DNA of 64,000 nt from Parachlamydiaceae bacterium (GTDB lineage: Bacteria; Chlamydiota; Chlamydiia; Chlamydiales; Parachlamydiaceae), in assembly GCA_025451995.1 (NCBI GenBank), contig JANWJE010000140.1, positions 1 through 64,000 of the forward strand. Direction: 5' to 3'. The translations under genes were made by a program, and so were the position numbers. This document shows positions 45,085-53,927 of this stretch, one piece after another (the first letter of the stretch is position 1; each line of letters opens with the position of its first letter). The notes under the pieces were generated by a model. That model saw only the letters and a program-made list of their open reading frames with translations. It was not told the DNA's origin and made no database searches.

Positions 45085-45239
45085 AGAATAAACTTATACC
45101 AAGTATAACTTGAAACCAGGATGTTTGCAATGTATTTTCGTGATAAATAGCGAATTTCGCATGAAATACAACTTGTGTATTGCAAAATATCTAATCGATA
45201 TGATACATTCCCCCTTGATTTCAACGGTTAGGGGGTTAT
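45085..45239. promoter_or_regulatory. Intergenic region with inverted repeats upstream of the replication genes
   Basis: Contains gcgaa-t-ttcgc (about 45167-45177) and the wider pair tgtattttcgtg / catgaaataca. It lies after the truncated recombinase and before the small gene at 45240, so it is the likely control region of the replication operon. Confidence 0.35.
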
Positions 45240-45437
45240 ATGAAGCAGCTCGAGAATTTAATAGAATTACGTGAATATTGTCGTCAAAATAAGTGGCCAA
45301 GGCTTCCGCAATGGCAACACTTTATTTATTCGCGTAAACCAATAGCCATAGCGTGTATTAAAAAAGTTGCAGGTCGATATCTAATTGATCTTGAAGCTTT
45401 TCAAAGATTTATCGCAAATGCCTCTATTGATGAATAG
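45240..45437 (+). CDS. Small DNA-binding-like protein (excisionase-like)
   Basis: 65 residues. The length, an N-terminal ELREYCRQNKWPRLPQWQHF helix and a middle IACIKKVAGRYLIDLEAFQRF resemble small excisionase/MerR-like winged helices, in which a strand reading G-R-Y-x-I-D follows the recognition helix. TTAGGGGG lies just before ATG. It ends 7 nt before the helicase start. Confidence 0.5.
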   Translation: MKQLENLIELREYCRQNKWPRLPQWQHFIYSRKPIAIACIKKVAGRYLIDLEAFQRFIANASIDE

Positions 45438-45444
45438 GGGTGTT

Positions 45445-46869
45445 ATGAATTCTACTAGCAAATCAACCACACCGCCACACTCCAAAGAATCTGAAATGAT
45501 GGTACTTGGTTGCATGCTAACCAGCATTAATGGCTTGAATATTGCAGCAGTCGCATTGGATGATTCTGATTTTTATTTTACAGAACACAAAGTCGCTTTT
45601 CAAGTATTGAAGGCAGCTCACAAAAATGATAAGCCAGCCGATATCCATTTAATTGCTGAAGAGCTCAAAAGGCAAGATAAACTGTCTGTTGTTGGAGGCT
45701 TATCTTATTTAACTACGTTAGCGCAATATGCCGGGACATCAGCTTTTATTGAGGAGTATGTCAAGGTAGTCCAAGACAAGGCATTTCTACGCAGAATAAT
45801 TCATGCTGCTCAGCAAGTTGAAAAAGCAGCTTTAGAAGAACCTTTAGATGTTAAAAAAGCCCTAGAAGATTTCCAAGAGATTTTCGCTCAAATCAGCCGA
45901 GCTGCCAAATTAAAATCAGGCTTATCAATTAAATTTTTAGATGATTTTGATCAAAATTTTCTTCTTGTTGAACCTACTAAAAAACCTGCGTTGCTTGAGT
46001 ATGCAAATGAAAAAGGAGCAATTGTAGGATTCATTCCTAAGGGGATTGTTGCCATGCTAGTAGGAGCTGGTGGAGTTGGTAAAACTCATCTTCTAGCACA
46101 ATTGGCTATTTCAATTGCAATGGGTTCACCTTGGTTGGACATTTTTACAACAACGAATCATTGTGGGGTAGGTAAGAAAGGTAATGTTTTTTTAGAGTTT
46201 GGTGAAAATCAATACGACGATATTCATAGAGTTTTATACAAAGCGTCAAAAAAGCTTAGAAAACAACAACCCGATATTCTTAAAGATGATCCACTACTAG
46301 AAGCAAGTAAAAAAATAGCAGCCGTTTCATTTTGTGGCCAAGCATCTGTTTTTATCGAAAAGGGCAAGCCAACTCCTTATTATCGCGAATTAAAAATGAA
46401 ACTAATCGAAGGAGCACCTAAAGAAGGTTGGGCATTAATCATTTTAGATCCTATTTCACGGCTCATGGGAGCAGATGCAGAAGTTGATAATGCCGCAGCT
46501 ACTCAATTTATTGCTTTGCTAGAAGAGCTGACAATTGACCTTCCAGGAAATCCAACGGTTCTTTTTGCGCATCATGTCAGCAAATCAGCTATTAATGAAT
46601 CTAAACAGAATCAAACGGCCGCTAGAGGTGCGTCTGCACTTAGCGATGGGGTTAGATGGCAAGTTAACTTTTCAAGAGATGAAAACGACAATTTGGCATT
46701 GAAAATGACCAAATCTAATTTTACAGCACTTATGGATGAAATAATTTTAGAAAGAGATGATGATGGTTATTTAAAGAAATCAAAAAATGCAATTCGAATA
46801 ATGTCACTAGAGGATAAAAAGAAACGTTTTAACAATTCCGATGAGATAATCGGATCACTCTATAAATAA
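45445..46869 (+). CDS. Replicative helicase: DnaB-type N-domain plus RepA-like ATPase
   Basis: 474 residues from ATG 45445 (AGGGG a few nt upstream); the reading frame is open further upstream to a TTG but without support. The N-terminal domain (about 10-120) has the DnaB-N pattern (ESEMMVLGCML...FYFTEHKVAFQVL...YLTTLAQYAGT), which binds primase. The C-terminal domain is a RecA-fold hexameric helicase of the RepA/AAA_25 type, with Walker A GAGGVGKTH (207-215), Walker B-like WALIILDPISRLMG and FAHHVSK. The chlamydial plasmid also carries a DnaB-like helicase (pGP1-D). Confidence 0.8.
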   Translation: MNSTSKSTTPPHSKESEMMVLGCMLTSINGLNIAAVALDDSDFYFTEHKVAFQVLKAAHKNDKPADIHLIAEELKRQDKLSVVGGLSYLTTLAQYAGTSAFIEEYVKVVQDKAFLRRIIHAAQQVEKAALEEPLDVKKALEDFQEIFAQISRAAKLKSGLSIKFLDDFDQNFLLVEPTKKPALLEYANEKGAIVGFIPKGIVAMLVGAGGVGKTHLLAQLAISIAMGSPWLDIFTTTNHCGVGKKGNVFLEFGENQYDDIHRVLYKASKKLRKQQPDILKDDPLLEASKKIAAVSFCGQASVFIEKGKPTPYYRELKMKLIEGAPKEGWALIILDPISRLMGADAEVDNAAATQFIALLEELTIDLPGNPTVLFAHHVSKSAINESKQNQTAARGASALSDGVRWQVNFSRDENDNLALKMTKSNFTALMDEIILERDDDGYLKKSKNAIRIMSLEDKKKRFNNSDEIIGSLYK

Positions 46870-46870
46870 A

Positions 46871-48529
46871 ATGATGACTGAAACGATCGACTTAACTTTT
46901 GAAGAGAGAATAAATTTTGCTAAAGAATATAAGGCAGCTCTGGGTGAACCCGCCCTTAATATGCTTTACCGTTTCAAAATAATAGAAAAATTTCTAGAGA
47001 AACAAAATAAACCACATTTTTTTTTCCAAATTTTAAAAAATTTTTTATTTACTATTACCTCACAAGATCCAACATCGTTTCATTATGAAATAGTAAGAAA
47101 AGCCTTATCTAAAATTGATGAAAAGGAAGTGAACAATACATTGGCAATAGACTTATTGACTAGAGCATTCGTTGAGGCATGCAACAAATTTAATAAGAAA
47201 TTAAAGCTATCAGATTCTTTAGAAAAAATAATCAATTATTGTAGAAAAAATGACCCTTATAAAGATGAAATCATTTCCTATTACTTAGACTTTGTGGATT
47301 GTACAGATGCAGAACTAGATTTTGAAAAAGAATTTTTTTGTGAAAATGGTTTATCTATTTGGGATAATATTTATTTAAGGCTTTTGGAGCAAATAGGAAC
47401 TAAAGGGAAAAAGCTATCTAAAGAAATTGGAGAAAAAATTAAAAAGAAAAAGGGTAATTGGGATCAACAATTTTGGTTTCAAAAGCCAACTCCCGAAAAC
47501 CCTTTTTTTTATTCAACAGCATTGATCATTCTAGCATCTGTTTTATGGGAAGATGATGTTAAAAAAAGAATAAAATTTTCTACTAAAAATGTACCCGCTC
47601 TAACTACAAATATTCAAAATCCAATATCTAAGATGCTAGCTCCTAAAAATAAGGTTATTAAATGCGATAACAGTATTCAAGTATTTCACCAAGATTCATT
47701 GCTCGGTATTGCTATAGTTCCAACTATTCCTCATCTTTATTCTACCGTCTTTAATGGAGCTGAAAAACTTAATACAGTTACAGGACATCGTTTTATTAGG
47801 CATTTGGTTGTAACAGCATTCGAACAATTGATAAACGGAAATTCAGATTATAGAGTTCTAAAATTTGATAGAGGCGCTTCTGATATATCTGCTGAATTAG
47901 GCTTGAATGGAAAACAACATATAACAAATATAAAAGAGATTCTGCATGCTATGGCCTATTTTGAATTTCGTGGATCTCAATTGACTGGAAACCTAATTCA
48001 ACTAAGCAAATATAAATCCCCTATAACAGGCCGACAAGATGAAGGTTATTTAATAACAATTGGTCCGCCATTACTTCCTTATCAAACTTTTGAAGCTTAC
48101 AAAAATGGTTCATGTAATTTGTTAATCCCTCTTTTAAAAGATCCTCCTCTTGTTGGTTCAAGCAGATCTCACGCAGGCCAATACCTTCTTCAAATGAATT
48201 TAATGGGTGAATTAAGCAAAAATTCAATTCAACTTGTTAAAGAAGGGGGGATTCAACTCTCTGAAAAAAAATTAGAAGAATTTGCTCAAGCATGCGGTTT
48301 AACTTCTGAATTACTTACTAAGGTTTTAGATAGATGGACCCAAGATGGAAATGATGGTGCTAAATTTCTTGAGAGAATTGATGGTGATTTTTACACACTG
48401 GGACCTGAACATTATAAGGCTCTAGAGTTTCTAAAAAGACAAGGTGAACTTAGGATCAAGCAATCTAATCGAGGAAAATCATCAGCCATTAAAAGATCTC
48501 AGGCAAAACATATAAAAAAGACAAAATAA
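46871..48529 (+). CDS. Putative replication initiator (Rep)
   Basis: 552 residues, no firm family match. It directly follows the helicase (1 nt) and precedes the iterons by 24 nt, the usual place of an iteron-binding Rep. The C-terminal 130 residues look like a winged-helix part with SEKKLEEFAQACGLTSELLTKVLDRW and a strongly basic tail (RGKSSAIKRSQAKHIKKTK). The middle part has FRGSQLTGNLIQLSKYKSPITG. Rep function is inferred from position and charge. Confidence 0.5.
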   Translation: MMTETIDLTFEERINFAKEYKAALGEPALNMLYRFKIIEKFLEKQNKPHFFFQILKNFLFTITSQDPTSFHYEIVRKALSKIDEKEVNNTLAIDLLTRAFVEACNKFNKKLKLSDSLEKIINYCRKNDPYKDEIISYYLDFVDCTDAELDFEKEFFCENGLSIWDNIYLRLLEQIGTKGKKLSKEIGEKIKKKKGNWDQQFWFQKPTPENPFFYSTALIILASVLWEDDVKKRIKFSTKNVPALTTNIQNPISKMLAPKNKVIKCDNSIQVFHQDSLLGIAIVPTIPHLYSTVFNGAEKLNTVTGHRFIRHLVVTAFEQLINGNSDYRVLKFDRGASDISAELGLNGKQHITNIKEILHAMAYFEFRGSQLTGNLIQLSKYKSPITGRQDEGYLITIGPPLLPYQTFEAYKNGSCNLLIPLLKDPPLVGSSRSHAGQYLLQMNLMGELSKNSIQLVKEGGIQLSEKKLEEFAQACGLTSELLTKVLDRWTQDGNDGAKFLERIDGDFYTLGPEHYKALEFLKRQGELRIKQSNRGKSSAIKRSQAKHIKKTK

Positions 48530-48553
48530 TGGGTTTTGAGAGAGAAAAAAAGA

Positions 48554-48615
48554 GATAGTACAAGCATCGACAGGGGATAGTACAAGCATCGTCGAAGGAT
48601 AGTACAAGCATCGCT
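48554..48615 (+). repeat. Three 22-bp iterons, putative replication origin
   Basis: The 16-mer gatagtacaagcatcg occurs at 48554, 48576 and 48598, exactly 22 bp apart; the 6 bp between vary. It lies just downstream of the Rep candidate. Iterons of 22 bp also mark the origin of the chlamydial plasmid (four copies). The region after it (to 48759) has a short ggtaac repeat (48673-48690) and no gene. Confidence 0.85.
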
Positions 48616-48759
48616 AATTTCTTGGCTGTTCACAATTAGATGTAAGCGTGTTTAGTGTATTTTCAAACTCAACGGTAACGGTAACGGTATTAGTTACCCG
48701 CTACGCTGTTCGCGTTTAGGCGCGACAGCTAGCTTTCAATTTAGGAAAGGAGTGATCTC

Positions 48760-49059
48760 ATGGAGATAATGAATTTTAAGCAGATCAATAGAGGATGTCT
48801 AATAGCACGATTTGACGTGAGAATTCCCTCGTGGGGTCTGACTATTCGTGGTTGCTCATATTTTGAAAAAGATGGAAAACGATGGTTTGGGATGCCGAGT
48901 AGCCGAATTGAAAATAAAGATGGTTCGGTGAAAAACTATGAGCACATCCTTTTTGATAAAGGAACGCGGATGAGACTTGATACTGCTTGCTTAGAAAAAA
49001 TCAAGAGCGGTCAGTATCAAACGAAGCAAGAGCAGCATGAAAACAAGATTCCATTCTAA
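48760..49059 (+). CDS. SpoVG-like small protein 1
   Basis: 99 residues. VRIPSWGLTIRGCSYFEKDGKRWFGMPSSR resembles the SpoVG-type fold seen in small phage and plasmid proteins (a beta-sheet with I-x-x-W-G-L-x-I-x-x-x-x-x-F). SpoVG homologues bind nucleic acids. AAAGGAG precedes the ATG, after the iteron region, so it may begin a new operon running to 56231. Confidence 0.5.
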   Translation: MEIMNFKQINRGCLIARFDVRIPSWGLTIRGCSYFEKDGKRWFGMPSSRIENKDGSVKNYEHILFDKGTRMRLDTACLEKIKSGQYQTKQEQHENKIPF

Positions 49060-49071
49060 TTAAGAGGTTAA

Positions 49072-49578
49072 ATGAATATCGAAATTTTAGAGTTTTACCC
49101 AATCGAAAGAAATGAGGCCAACGGTTTTTTAAGCGGAACACTTCGGATCAGGTTACTTGATCTAGGCGTCGATATTCTGGGGGTTTATGCGGTTAGAAAC
49201 AAGAATGGTTATTTTTTCAATCTTCCTAGGGGAAAAAGTATTCATCATGAGACTGGAGGTGTTTGCTTCTACCCTTTTTTATCTTTTAATGACAAAGAGA
49301 AACAGCGGATGATTATGCAAGAAATCAAGGTGAAAGGGCAAAAATTTATTGAAAAACGGCTCGCTTCAGGAGACTCCATTGTTTTCCCTGGCAAGCCATC
49401 GTTTAACAAAAGCCAATCATCTACACCTAGAACGAAAGAAATTGTAAGGGAAGCGAAGGAAATAGTAACCGACAATAAACCAAAACCAGTGTCATCGATA
49501 GCTAATAAGGTATGGGTAGATCCGCCTCCTCGAAAAATTGCGACGGCTCATCATCAGAGAAATTTAGGAAAGAGATGA
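49072..49578 (+). CDS. SpoVG-like protein 2 with disordered tail
   Basis: 168 residues. GFLSGTLRIRLLDLGVDILG and YFFNLPRGKSIHHETG resemble the same strand pattern as the preceding protein. From about residue 110 there is a polar, basic tail (KSQSSTPRTKEIVREAKEIV). It ends with an ATGA overlap into the next gene. The role is probably nucleic-acid binding, by analogy. Confidence 0.45.
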   Translation: MNIEILEFYPIERNEANGFLSGTLRIRLLDLGVDILGVYAVRNKNGYFFNLPRGKSIHHETGGVCFYPFLSFNDKEKQRMIMQEIKVKGQKFIEKRLASGDSIVFPGKPSFNKSQSSTPRTKEIVREAKEIVTDNKPKPVSSIANKVWVDPPPRKIATAHHQRNLGKR

Positions 49579-50162
49579 TGGGTAAGGTAATTGATTTTTT
49601 GAAAACGACAAAGGATGAAGACGAAGTCCGTCCATTAGAGAAAGACCAAATATTAGCCAATCTTGAGAATATTAATGGCGAAATAATCATCGAATACATG
49701 ATGGCCATTGATAATGGCGTCGAACGGATGTTGTTGTTCAAAAACTTTATTGGTTCCAAGTTTAGACCAAAGCTATCAAAGCTTTTATTGGAGCAAATTA
49801 AACCTAAATGGTTGAATGGTCTTAGAGATGTTGTTTTCCATTTGTCATTTTTAGATATCGATAAAAAAGTTGAAAAAATCGTCAATGCAACAATCGGAGA
49901 AATACTCGAACCATCAAAAGAGAGTTGCGATAAAGCTGAATTTTTGGTTGAAAAAATCATGTCTCAAAAATGCGATTTAAAGGAGATAGGCAAGGAATTC
50001 TATCGTCGAGCAGATCTTTTAAGATGGCTTGGGGCTGCTTTTTCTGTTCTTGGAGAAGGCGACGAATTTGAAAAAACCGCAAAAGAAAGGTTGTCACGTT
50101 TTTCAAGTGAGGATTTAGACGTGATGATAGATACTATTAAAAATGAAAAATCTTTACATTAG
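49575..50162 (+). CDS. Hypothetical helical protein
   Basis: 195 residues from ATG 49575, which overlaps the previous stop as ATGA and is preceded by AGGAAAG; an ATG at 49512 also exists but lies inside the previous gene. Mostly helical and charged, with no recognised domain (SKLLLEQIKPKWLNGLRDV; EFYRRADLLRWLGAAFSVLG). It is co-transcribed with the SpoVG-like genes and the next gene (contiguous). Confidence 0.6.
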   Translation: MMGKVIDFLKTTKDEDEVRPLEKDQILANLENINGEIIIEYMMAIDNGVERMLLFKNFIGSKFRPKLSKLLLEQIKPKWLNGLRDVVFHLSFLDIDKKVEKIVNATIGEILEPSKESCDKAEFLVEKIMSQKCDLKEIGKEFYRRADLLRWLGAAFSVLGEGDEFEKTAKERLSRFSSEDLDVMIDTIKNEKSLH

Positions 50163-50564
50163 ATGTGTTATAAAACGTTTATATTTATAGGTGTTATGAT
50201 GATTTCATGTGATCTGAAAGAAGATATTGAAAATTTGAAGTTAGGCGTCGTTAAGATGGAAGAGGCGTTTAAAGAAGGCGATGGTATTCGTTATGGAGAA
50301 CTTGGCAAAGAGTATGGGCCAATTGCATTCCGCGTTTACAAGGAGTTGGACAAAGAGTCTAAGGGTGTTGATTTCTTTGATGGTAACCCTGTTTTATTAG
50401 ACCCCTGCACGGTTCAAAATAGAACTAAAGAGATGATATTCCAAGGGGAAGAACCGGAGATTTATAGTGAAGAATTCTGGCTTCATAGCGATATGGCCAA
50501 GTCTTTGTGCGACTATATTGATATGAAAAATAATACACTTGTTGCTGGGTGCATTGATGGATAA
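50163..50564 (+). CDS. Hypothetical small lipoprotein
   Basis: 133 residues. A short hydrophobic start (FIFIGVMMISC) ends in a Cys that could be lipidated (lipobox M-I-S-C, not ideal), and the rest is acidic and soluble. It follows the previous stop without a gap. An outer- or inner-membrane lipoprotein of unknown function; phage lipoproteins that block superinfection are one possible parallel. Confidence 0.45.
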   Translation: MCYKTFIFIGVMMISCDLKEDIENLKLGVVKMEEAFKEGDGIRYGELGKEYGPIAFRVYKELDKESKGVDFFDGNPVLLDPCTVQNRTKEMIFQGEEPEIYSEEFWLHSDMAKSLCDYIDMKNNTLVAGCIDG

Positions 50565-50620
50565 TTATCTTTGCTAAAAGACAGTGAATAATTCAAAAGG
50601 CGAAAAAATGGAGGTGGCCT

Positions 50621-51052
50621 ATGCCGGCACCGAAAGGGCATGAGCCCTATAACAAAAATGGCGAGGGGGGACGGCCTAAAAAATACACTCCTGAATTTTT
50701 GGATCAAGAAGCCAATGCCCTTATTGAGTGGAACATGGATAAAAACAACATATTCATCGAAGATTTTTGCTTAGAAAGAGGTTATCACGAGTCAAGAATT
50801 ACAGAATTTGTTCAAGCTAACGATAGGTTTTCGGAAGCGTATGATATGCAAAAAATGAAACAAAAAGTTGCATTATTTAAAGGTACTTTAGGAAAAAAAT
50901 TTTCGTATCCAATGGCTGCACTGATCCTAAGCCATAATCACGGAATTATAGCAAAAACAGAGCAGAAGTTAACTGGAAGTGCAACCGACCCCCTCTCTTT
51001 CGTTCTTGATAGGGTCGATGGTAAATCAAAGGAGTTTGTAAATGAGACATAG
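50621..51052 (+). CDS. Terminase small subunit candidate
   Basis: 143 residues. GEGGRPKKYTPEFLDQEANALIEW and EDFCLERGYHESRITEFVQ resemble the DNA-binding N-terminal helix-turn-helix of small terminase subunits, followed by an oligomerisation part (KMKQKVALFKGTLGKKFSYPMAALIL). GGAGG precedes the ATG. The placement two genes before the large subunit supports it. Confidence 0.55.
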   Translation: MPAPKGHEPYNKNGEGGRPKKYTPEFLDQEANALIEWNMDKNNIFIEDFCLERGYHESRITEFVQANDRFSEAYDMQKMKQKVALFKGTLGKKFSYPMAALILSHNHGIIAKTEQKLTGSATDPLSFVLDRVDGKSKEFVNET

Positions 51053-51311
51053 AGTTGAAGATCTTGGTCGTCTTGCAGTTTTAATAAGAAATTTGCTGGA
51101 TCACCCTCTATTTCAAGAGAGCTTCCTACCGGGTCGGCCTAAAGATTATTGGGAATGGTTCTCAGAATTACCTGAAGAGAAAAAAAATGATGTCCTTCAC
51201 GCCTGGGTATATGGGATCGAGAATATTAGCGAAAAGCTTTATGAAATGCTGGAGATAGCTGAAGGGACAGATCGTCTAAATGAGGTTAATAATGAGTCAG
51301 AGCGCAATTGA
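51042..51311 (+). CDS. Hypothetical small protein between terminase genes
   Basis: 89 residues. It overlaps the preceding gene by 11 nt and the large terminase by 20 nt, so it is translationally coupled. HRVEDLGRLAVLIRNLLDHP and DYWEWFSELPEEKKND are helical. No function recognised. Confidence 0.55.
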   Translation: MRHRVEDLGRLAVLIRNLLDHPLFQESFLPGRPKDYWEWFSELPEEKKNDVLHAWVYGIENISEKLYEMLEIAEGTDRLNEVNNESERN

Positions 51312-52824
51312 TCTTGCAGAACAAAGGCTTTCGGATAGGATTTGGAGGTTAAATAATCTCTATTACATCATCGACAAGAAAGGACAAAAAGTTAAATTCG
51401 AAATGAATTGGGCTCAACAAGCTATCTATGATGATCTTTGGTATTTAAATATTATTTTAAAAGCTCGGCAATTGGGGGTAACGACGTTTATCACACTCCT
51501 TCTTTTGGATGTTGCCCTCTTTAACTCTCACGTCTCATGCGGTATAATTTCGGACACTGAAGAGTCTGCAAAGTACATTTTCAGAAAGATAAAGTTTGCT
51601 TACGATTCTTTGCCCGATCATCGCAAGGCTATGCGTGAAGCTAAGATTGACTCCGCGAAAGAGCTTACATTTTCTAATAATTCCTTGATAAGGGTTGGAA
51701 CATCACTAAGAGGGTCTACGTTCAATTACCTGCTTGTATCAGAGTTTGGAAAAGTTGCCGCCGAAGATATCAGAAGAGCGAATGAAGTGCTCACTGGGTC
51801 TTTAAACACTCTTGCCGTTGGTTCTTATTGTTTTATCGAGAGCACGGCTCGCGGACGTTCAGGAATTTTTTATGACATGTGCGTTGAAGCTAAAAAGGCA
51901 AAAGACTCTGGTAAAAACTTAACAAAAATGGATTACAAATTTCATTTTCTTCCTTGGTGGCAAGAACCTCATTATCGAATTAGCCAAGGAGGTATACAGA
52001 TAAGTGAAGAACTAGAAGAGTATTTTAAAATGCTCGCGGTTCAAGGAATCGAACTCGATCTTGAGCAAAAATGCTGGTATGCAGCAAAGCTCTCGAATCA
52101 AGGCGACAACATGCGAAGAGAGTTCCCAAGCACGGCCGAGGAATCTTGGGAAGTGTCAAACGAGGGTCTTTATTATGGCAAATTGATAACACAAGCTCGC
52201 CTTGAAAAAAGGATTGGGTTCATTCCTTATGAAGATAGCATTCCAGTTTATACCGCATGGGATTTGGGTTATAACGATTCAACGGCGATTTGGTTTTTCC
52301 AAGTCTATCGTAAAGAAATTCGTTTAATAGAATACATTGAAGGAAGTGGGGAGTCTCTCGCCCACTGGCTAGGTGTTGTTAAGTCTAAGCCTTACGTTTA
52401 TGAGAAGCATCTGGCCCCGCACGACGTGATGGTGCATGAATATAGTAGCGGTATGAGTAGACAGGCTTCAGCAAGAAAGATGGGAATTAATCTCATTCCA
52501 GTGCAAAAAGTTCAAATTATTCCAGGTATTGACCAAGTAAGAGGCATTCTTTCCAGATGCTTTTTTGATGAACGCAAGTGCGAAAAAGGGATTAAGGCGC
52601 TAGAAAGCTATAAAAAGGGGTGGGATGATCGCTCGGGATGCTGGACTAGTCAGCCGCTTCATAATTTCGCAAGTCACGGCGCCGACGCATTTAGAGTTTT
52701 GGCTACTGGATTGTATTTGATAGAAAAGCAAGAAAATATAGATGGGCGAACACTTGGCGGAATGAATTCTTTCACTCGTCAAAAAAATCATTTCACAGGT
52801 GGATTTCAAAGCGCTTTTCGCTAG
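51292..52824 (+). CDS. Terminase large subunit
   Basis: 510 residues from ATG 51292 (GAGG upstream; the ATG at 51280 is less likely). Phage terminases cut and package DNA. The ATPase part shows a degenerate Walker A KARQLGVTT, CGIISDTEE and a Walker B-like LLVSEFGK. The nuclease part has AWDLGYNDSTAIWF and HGADAFRVL with the conserved Asp residues. It is the strongest evidence for a phage origin of the element. Confidence 0.8.
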   Translation: MSQSAIDLAEQRLSDRIWRLNNLYYIIDKKGQKVKFEMNWAQQAIYDDLWYLNIILKARQLGVTTFITLLLLDVALFNSHVSCGIISDTEESAKYIFRKIKFAYDSLPDHRKAMREAKIDSAKELTFSNNSLIRVGTSLRGSTFNYLLVSEFGKVAAEDIRRANEVLTGSLNTLAVGSYCFIESTARGRSGIFYDMCVEAKKAKDSGKNLTKMDYKFHFLPWWQEPHYRISQGGIQISEELEEYFKMLAVQGIELDLEQKCWYAAKLSNQGDNMRREFPSTAEESWEVSNEGLYYGKLITQARLEKRIGFIPYEDSIPVYTAWDLGYNDSTAIWFFQVYRKEIRLIEYIEGSGESLAHWLGVVKSKPYVYEKHLAPHDVMVHEYSSGMSRQASARKMGINLIPVQKVQIIPGIDQVRGILSRCFFDERKCEKGIKALESYKKGWDDRSGCWTSQPLHNFASHGADAFRVLATGLYLIEKQENIDGRTLGGMNSFTRQKNHFTGGFQSAFR

Positions 52825-52911
52825 TAAATTTTAATCATTATTTTGTTTTTTAAAGTCTGTTTCTATGGTAGAATCACACCTTAGAAATGATTGAAATAGC
52901 AGAGGTGATTT

Positions 52912-53922
52912 ATGGTTATTGTTCTTCCCCGAGCAAATAGAAGTCCTTCAACAAGCTCTCTGTTTGCACAAGCTATAGGAAGCGCTATAAGCAGTGGTCT
53001 TAAGTCTTATGGAGAACGTCGTAAACAGAAAGAACAAGATGAATCTCTTCAACAAAGTCTTTCAACAGTAGAACAACTTTATTCCGATCCTAATCTTTCT
53101 TCAGAACAAAAGCAAATCGGATTATTTAAAGCCCTTCGCAGTCAGCCAGAACTTGCAAAAACTTTAGGCCAGCAACTTGCTGGAATGGGACAAAAACTAC
53201 CGAGTAAATATGAGCAATTTCAAATGGATCAGATGCGAGATGAGGAAAATTTTCTTAGCCGATTAATGGGCAATGGCGGAAGGCAAGGAATCGACGATTT
53301 CTCTCACATGAGCCAAGATAATTCATATGGATCATCTCGAATGGAGGGTGAAGAGGCAACCGGGTCAGAGTTTGACTATCGCGACCCATCAACTTGGACG
53401 GACAAACAAATTAATCAGTTCCGCTCAATAAAATCGAAAAGTCCAAAAGCACAAACACTCGCTAATATGGCGCAGAATGAATTTGAAAATAGGCAGGAAT
53501 CAAAAAAAACAAAAGAAAAGTATCAAGAAAATATTGGGCCTTTGGAGGCTGCTTTAGATACTTTAAGTGTCATGGAGAAATTGGGATCAAGAGGTAATTT
53601 GGGAATCGGAACTTCCGTGAGGGGTATTCTATCACCTCAAGCAAGACGGGATCGCGGTGAATATGAAAGATTAGGAAAGAGCTTGATTCAATACTCAACA
53701 AATATCCCAATTAGAAACCGTTCTGAGTTCGAAACTTTAGCTCATGACCTATATGATGCGTCAATTAGTGATGACGCAAGAGTTGGTATTTTAAGCGCAA
53801 TGAAAAGGATTATTCAAAACTCAATGCCACAATATCAGAGGCAGAGACCGCAAGAAATCGGCGGGGAAGAAATTCAAAACAAAGCAAATCGCCCCCCTCT
53901 CACAGGATTTTTAATGAGGTAA
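52912..53922 (+). CDS. Hypothetical virion- or ejection-type protein 1
   Basis: 336 residues. Gln-, Ser- and Lys-rich; N-terminal GSAISSGLKSYGERRKQKEQDESLQQSL, then PELAKTLGQQLAGMGQ. Low complexity and helical, typical of phage internal proteins, but not recognised. It lies between the large terminase and the 767-residue protein, with 5 nt to the latter. Confidence 0.45.
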   Translation: MVIVLPRANRSPSTSSLFAQAIGSAISSGLKSYGERRKQKEQDESLQQSLSTVEQLYSDPNLSSEQKQIGLFKALRSQPELAKTLGQQLAGMGQKLPSKYEQFQMDQMRDEENFLSRLMGNGGRQGIDDFSHMSQDNSYGSSRMEGEEATGSEFDYRDPSTWTDKQINQFRSIKSKSPKAQTLANMAQNEFENRQESKKTKEKYQENIGPLEAALDTLSVMEKLGSRGNLGIGTSVRGILSPQARRDRGEYERLGKSLIQYSTNIPIRNRSEFETLAHDLYDASISDDARVGILSAMKRIIQNSMPQYQRQRPQEIGGEEIQNKANRPPLTGFLMR

Positions 53923-53927
53923 TACTT

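Noticed and set aside
48554-48615. Possible CRISPR array
   Set aside because: Only three repeats with 6-bp spacers at a 22-bp period and no cas genes; iterons explain it better. No CRISPR array was seen elsewhere in the window.
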